From assembly GCA_009697495.1 (NCBI GenBank), contig SHUN01000104.1:1-8301 (forward strand): a stretch of 8,301 bases of DNA, given 5' to 3'. A program made the translations under genes and the position numbers. Below are positions 6,202 through 8,301 of the stretch, one piece after another. Position 1 is the stretch's first letter, and the number at the start of each line of letters is the position of its first letter. The notes under the pieces are model-generated. The model was not told where the DNA came from. It saw only the letters and a list, made by a program, of their open reading frames with translations, and did no database searches. This stretch comes from Bryobacterales bacterium. Lineage in GTDB: Bacteria; Acidobacteriota; Terriglobia; Bryobacterales; Bryobacteraceae.

Positions 6202-7397
6202 TGCAGCTACCGGCTCGGATTGGCAAATACGAATTGCAGGAATTCCTTGGCGGAGGCATGTCCCATGTCTACCGCTCGCAGGATACTGTGCTCGGGCGCA
6301 CCGTCGCCGTGAAGATCCTCACGGAAGAGGGTTGCTCGGACGCTGAGGCAAAGGCGCGCTTTCTTCAGGAAGCCCGCGTCGCCTCCAGCATCGTTCATGA
6401 AAACATCATGAATGTTTTCGACTTCGGCGAAGAGGGCGGCAAACCCTACATCGTCATGGAGTTCCTCCGAGGCGAAAATCTCCGGGACGCCTTGCGCAAT
6501 AACCGCGCCGGCGATGTCCGCAACCGCCTCCGCCTCGCTGTTCAAATCGCCAAGGCCATTGATTACATTCATCAGAAGAAGATCATCCATCGCGACATCA
6601 AGCCGGAAAACCTCCAAGTCGATTCTACCGGCAAGATCAAGCTCATGGACTTCGGCATCGCCAAGGCGGAAGGAATGCAGTTGACCCGCGCCGGCTTCAC
6701 CCTCGGCACGCCTTACTATATGGCGCCCGAACAGGTCCTCGGCCAGCAGGTTACCCATCTCGTCGATGTTTATTCCTTCGGAATCCTGCTCTTCGAGATG
6801 CTCTGCGGCGCCAAGCCGGTCATGGGCGACACCATCGAAAAAATCTTCAACAAGATTCTCTATGAGCCCCTCGATATGGCGCCTCTGCAAGCCGCCGGGG
6901 TTGACCGCGAGGTTCTCCGCATCGTCGCCAAGTGTACCGCCAAGCAATCGCAGGATCGGTACCAGAAACTCTTCGACGCGGCTGTCGATATCGAACGATT
7001 CCTCGGCGTGGAAAGTTCCCAGCGAATGGTGACCACCACCATGCCCACCATGGGCTCGATGCAGCAGAACAAACCGCCACAGACGCAAACCCCCACTGCC
7101 TCCGCCCAGCCAACCGGCTATACCCAGCAAACCGGCTATACCCAGCAGAACCAGCCCCAACAACAGCAGAGGCCGACTTCGAACGCTCCCGTGGGACAGG
7201 GCGGCTGGGCTCCCACGCACCAGACCGGCGCCCGCTCCAATATCAGCGGCACCCAGCAGATTCCTGACGGCCTCCCTGGATTCGTAAAGATTCTCCCCCG
7301 CGCCTTGCAGAACCAGACCGGAGTTATGATCCTCGTCGCAGTAGCGGTGCTTCTCTTTATGGCCGGCATTTACTTCGTCATCACCTTACTCGCATAA
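6198..7397 (+). CDS. Hanks-type Ser/Thr protein kinase with C-terminal membrane anchor
   Basis: The 399-residue product has a complete kinase domain (about 11-268): VAVK with Lys39, helix-C Glu58, catalytic HRDIKPEN (131-138, Asp133 and Asn138), DFG (151-153) and APE (176-178). It should transfer phosphate from ATP to Ser/Thr. The activation segment offers Thr163, Thr168 and Thr171. The glycine loop reads LGGGMSHVY, one residue shorter than the usual LGxGGMGxVY, with Ser for the third Gly. A Thr/Gln/Pro-rich linker (about 270-370) holds a doubled TGYTQQ, and a hydrophobic segment at 375-398 ends the protein, leaving no outer sensor domain. The kinase therefore faces the cytoplasm as a tail-anchored protein. 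ATGs at 6198 and 6201 are both possible; the paralogue downstream starts MQLPAR, favouring 6201, whereas the ATGA overlap favours 6198. Its place after tssM suggests a PpkA-like role in T6SS control. That is an inference. Confidence 0.96.
   Translation: MMQLPARIGKYELQEFLGGGMSHVYRSQDTVLGRTVAVKILTEEGCSDAEAKARFLQEARVASSIVHENIMNVFDFGEEGGKPYIVMEFLRGENLRDALRNNRAGDVRNRLRLAVQIAKAIDYIHQKKIIHRDIKPENLQVDSTGKIKLMDFGIAKAEGMQLTRAGFTLGTPYYMAPEQVLGQQVTHLVDVYSFGILLFEMLCGAKPVMGDTIEKIFNKILYEPLDMAPLQAAGVDREVLRIVAKCTAKQSQDRYQKLFDAAVDIERFLGVESSQRMVTTTMPTMGSMQQNKPPQTQTPTASAQPTGYTQQTGYTQQNQPQQQQRPTSNAPVGQGGWAPTHQTGARSNISGTQQIPDGLPGFVKILPRALQNQTGVMILVAVAVLLFMAGIYFVITLLA
7113..7148 (+). repeat. two tandem 18-bp units encoding TGYTQQ
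   Basis: ACCGGCTATACCCAGCAA (7113-7130) is followed at once by a copy differing only in its last base (7131-7148). Both are in frame and encode TGYTQQ at residues 306-317 of the kinase linker. The near identity at silent positions points to a recent slippage-type duplication. Unit number may vary between strains. Confidence 0.9.
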
Positions 7398-7403
7398 TCG
7401 CTC

Positions 7404-8301
7404 ATGCAACTACCCGCGCGGTTCGGAAAATATGAGCTGCAGGAGTTCCTCGGCGGCGGTATGTCCCCTGTCTACCGCGCGCTCGATACCGTCATCGGCC
7501 GTCAAGTTGCCGTCAAGATACTCACCGATGAAGGCTGCCGCGACGCCGATACGAAGGAACGCTTTCTCCACGAAGCCCGCATGTCCGGCGCCATTCAGCA
7601 CGATCACATCGTCACCATCCATGACTACGGCGAGGATTCGGGCCGCCCCTTCATCGTCATGGAATTCCTGCGCGGCAACGACCTTCGCGATGCCATGCGC
7701 AAAGGCGAAGCCGGCGATCTGCTGAACCGCCTTCGCATCGCGGCCGAATGCGCCGCCGCTATGGAGTACGTTCACAGCCGCGCCATCATCCACCGCGATC
7801 TGAAACCGGAAAATATCTTTCTGGAACAGTCCGGCCGGTCGAAAATCATGGATTTCGGCATTTCCAAAGCCGCCGGCTTCAACCTCACCAAGGCCGGCAA
7901 CACGATGGGCACGCCCTTCTATATGTCGCCCGAGCAAGTCATGGGCGACAACATCACCCCGCTGGTCGATATCTATTCCTACGGCAGTGTTCTCTATGAG
8001 CTCTTCACCGGCGACCGCCTCGTCACCGGCGACAGCATGGAGCGGCTCTTTTACGTCATCCTGCACGAGAATCCCGACACCGCTAAGCTCGCCGCCGTCG
8101 GCATCCCGGGCAGTCTTTCCGACCTTATCATTCGCTGCGCCGCCAAAAAACCGGAGGATCGCCTCCAGAGCTTCGGTGCCATTCGCCAAGCCCTGCTGCG
8201 CATTGCCGCCGAAGTTCGCGACGGCGTTAAGCCCATCCCCGCCCCCGCCAAAAAATCCGCGGCGAAGTTAAAGGGACTCAAATCGGGTCCCATCATCGCG
8301 G
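7404..8301 (+). CDS. second Hanks-type Ser/Thr protein kinase, 3' end missing at the right edge
   Basis: An uninterrupted frame from ATG 7404 to the edge gives 299 codons, starting MQLPARFGKYELQEFLGGG. The domain is complete: VAVK Lys38, helix-C Glu57, HRDLKPEN with Asp132 and Asn137, DFG at 150-152, and SPE (175-177) in place of APE. By hand count 34 of the first 40 residues match kinase 1 (numbered from its second Met), and HRD and DFG fall at the same positions, so the two domains align without gaps that far. After the domain the sequence becomes Lys/Ala/Pro-rich (KPIPAPAKKSAAKLKG, from about residue 276), unlike the Gln-rich linker of kinase 1, so the C-terminal halves have diverged or been swapped. 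No Shine-Dalgarno is visible and the gap to kinase 1 is 6 nt, suggesting coupled translation in one transcript. Whether it ends in a membrane anchor or sensor domain cannot be seen. The minus-strand frame across it is a shadow. Confidence 0.95.
   Translation, partial: MQLPARFGKYELQEFLGGGMSPVYRALDTVIGRQVAVKILTDEGCRDADTKERFLHEARMSGAIQHDHIVTIHDYGEDSGRPFIVMEFLRGNDLRDAMRKGEAGDLLNRLRIAAECAAAMEYVHSRAIIHRDLKPENIFLEQSGRSKIMDFGISKAAGFNLTKAGNTMGTPFYMSPEQVMGDNITPLVDIYSYGSVLYELFTGDRLVTGDSMERLFYVILHENPDTAKLAAVGIPGSLSDLIIRCAAKKPEDRLQSFGAIRQALLRIAAEVRDGVKPIPAPAKKSAAKLKGLKSGPIIA

Noticed and set aside
6207..7220. 337-codon minus-strand open frame opposite kinase 1; a similar one lies opposite kinase 2 (7410-8189)
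   Set aside because: Two similar antisense frames are expected because the kinases are paralogues with the same codon bias; neither shows independent coding evidence.

Overview
The window comes from a high-GC bacterium and holds part of a type VI secretion system (T6SS) locus followed by two eukaryotic-type Ser/Thr protein kinases. The T6SS core is adaptor/baseplate protein TssK, inner-membrane protein TssL (DotU family) and inner-membrane protein TssM (IcmF family), in the order tssK-tssL-tssM. The GC-rich, C-ending codon use, the run of Hanks-type kinases beside a T6SS and the style of the kinase N-termini suggest an acidobacterium (Solibacter/Bryobacter-like). That assignment is an inference from familiarity, not something the bases prove.

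Layout. At the left edge (1-200, minus strand) is the 5' end of a gene that runs out of the window. Its first residues align without gaps to the N-lobe of the two kinases at the other end, but with the glycine loop and catalytic lysine lost. A 220-bp divergent intergenic region (201-421) follows, with weak promoter-like elements for both directions and a short perfect inverted repeat. On the plus strand tssK (422-1777), tssL (1808-2542) and tssM (2563-6075) are closely spaced, with gaps of 30 and 20 nt, and each has a visible Shine-Dalgarno sequence, so they form one operon. A 122-bp gap (6076-6197) carries a promoter-like element and two tiny Arg-rich reading frames; the second ends in an ATGA overlap with the first kinase. 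Kinase 1 (6198-7397, C-terminal membrane anchor) and kinase 2 (7404 to the right edge, incomplete) are tandem paralogues separated by 6 nt.

How the genes fit together. In known T6SSs, TssL and TssM form the inner-membrane part of the trans-envelope complex, and TssK links that complex to the baseplate. In Pseudomonas and Agrobacterium a Ser/Thr kinase (PpkA) switches assembly on through threonine phosphorylation read by an FHA-domain protein. A membrane-anchored kinase and a second kinase directly behind tssM, with a kinase-like fold in the divergent gene, suggest similar post-translational control here. No FHA protein, PppA-type phosphatase, TssJ, sheath (TssB/C), ATPase (TssH), Hcp or VgrG gene is visible, so the rest of the system must lie outside the window. 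No tRNA, rRNA, CRISPR array, insertion sequence or convincing intrinsic terminator was seen.
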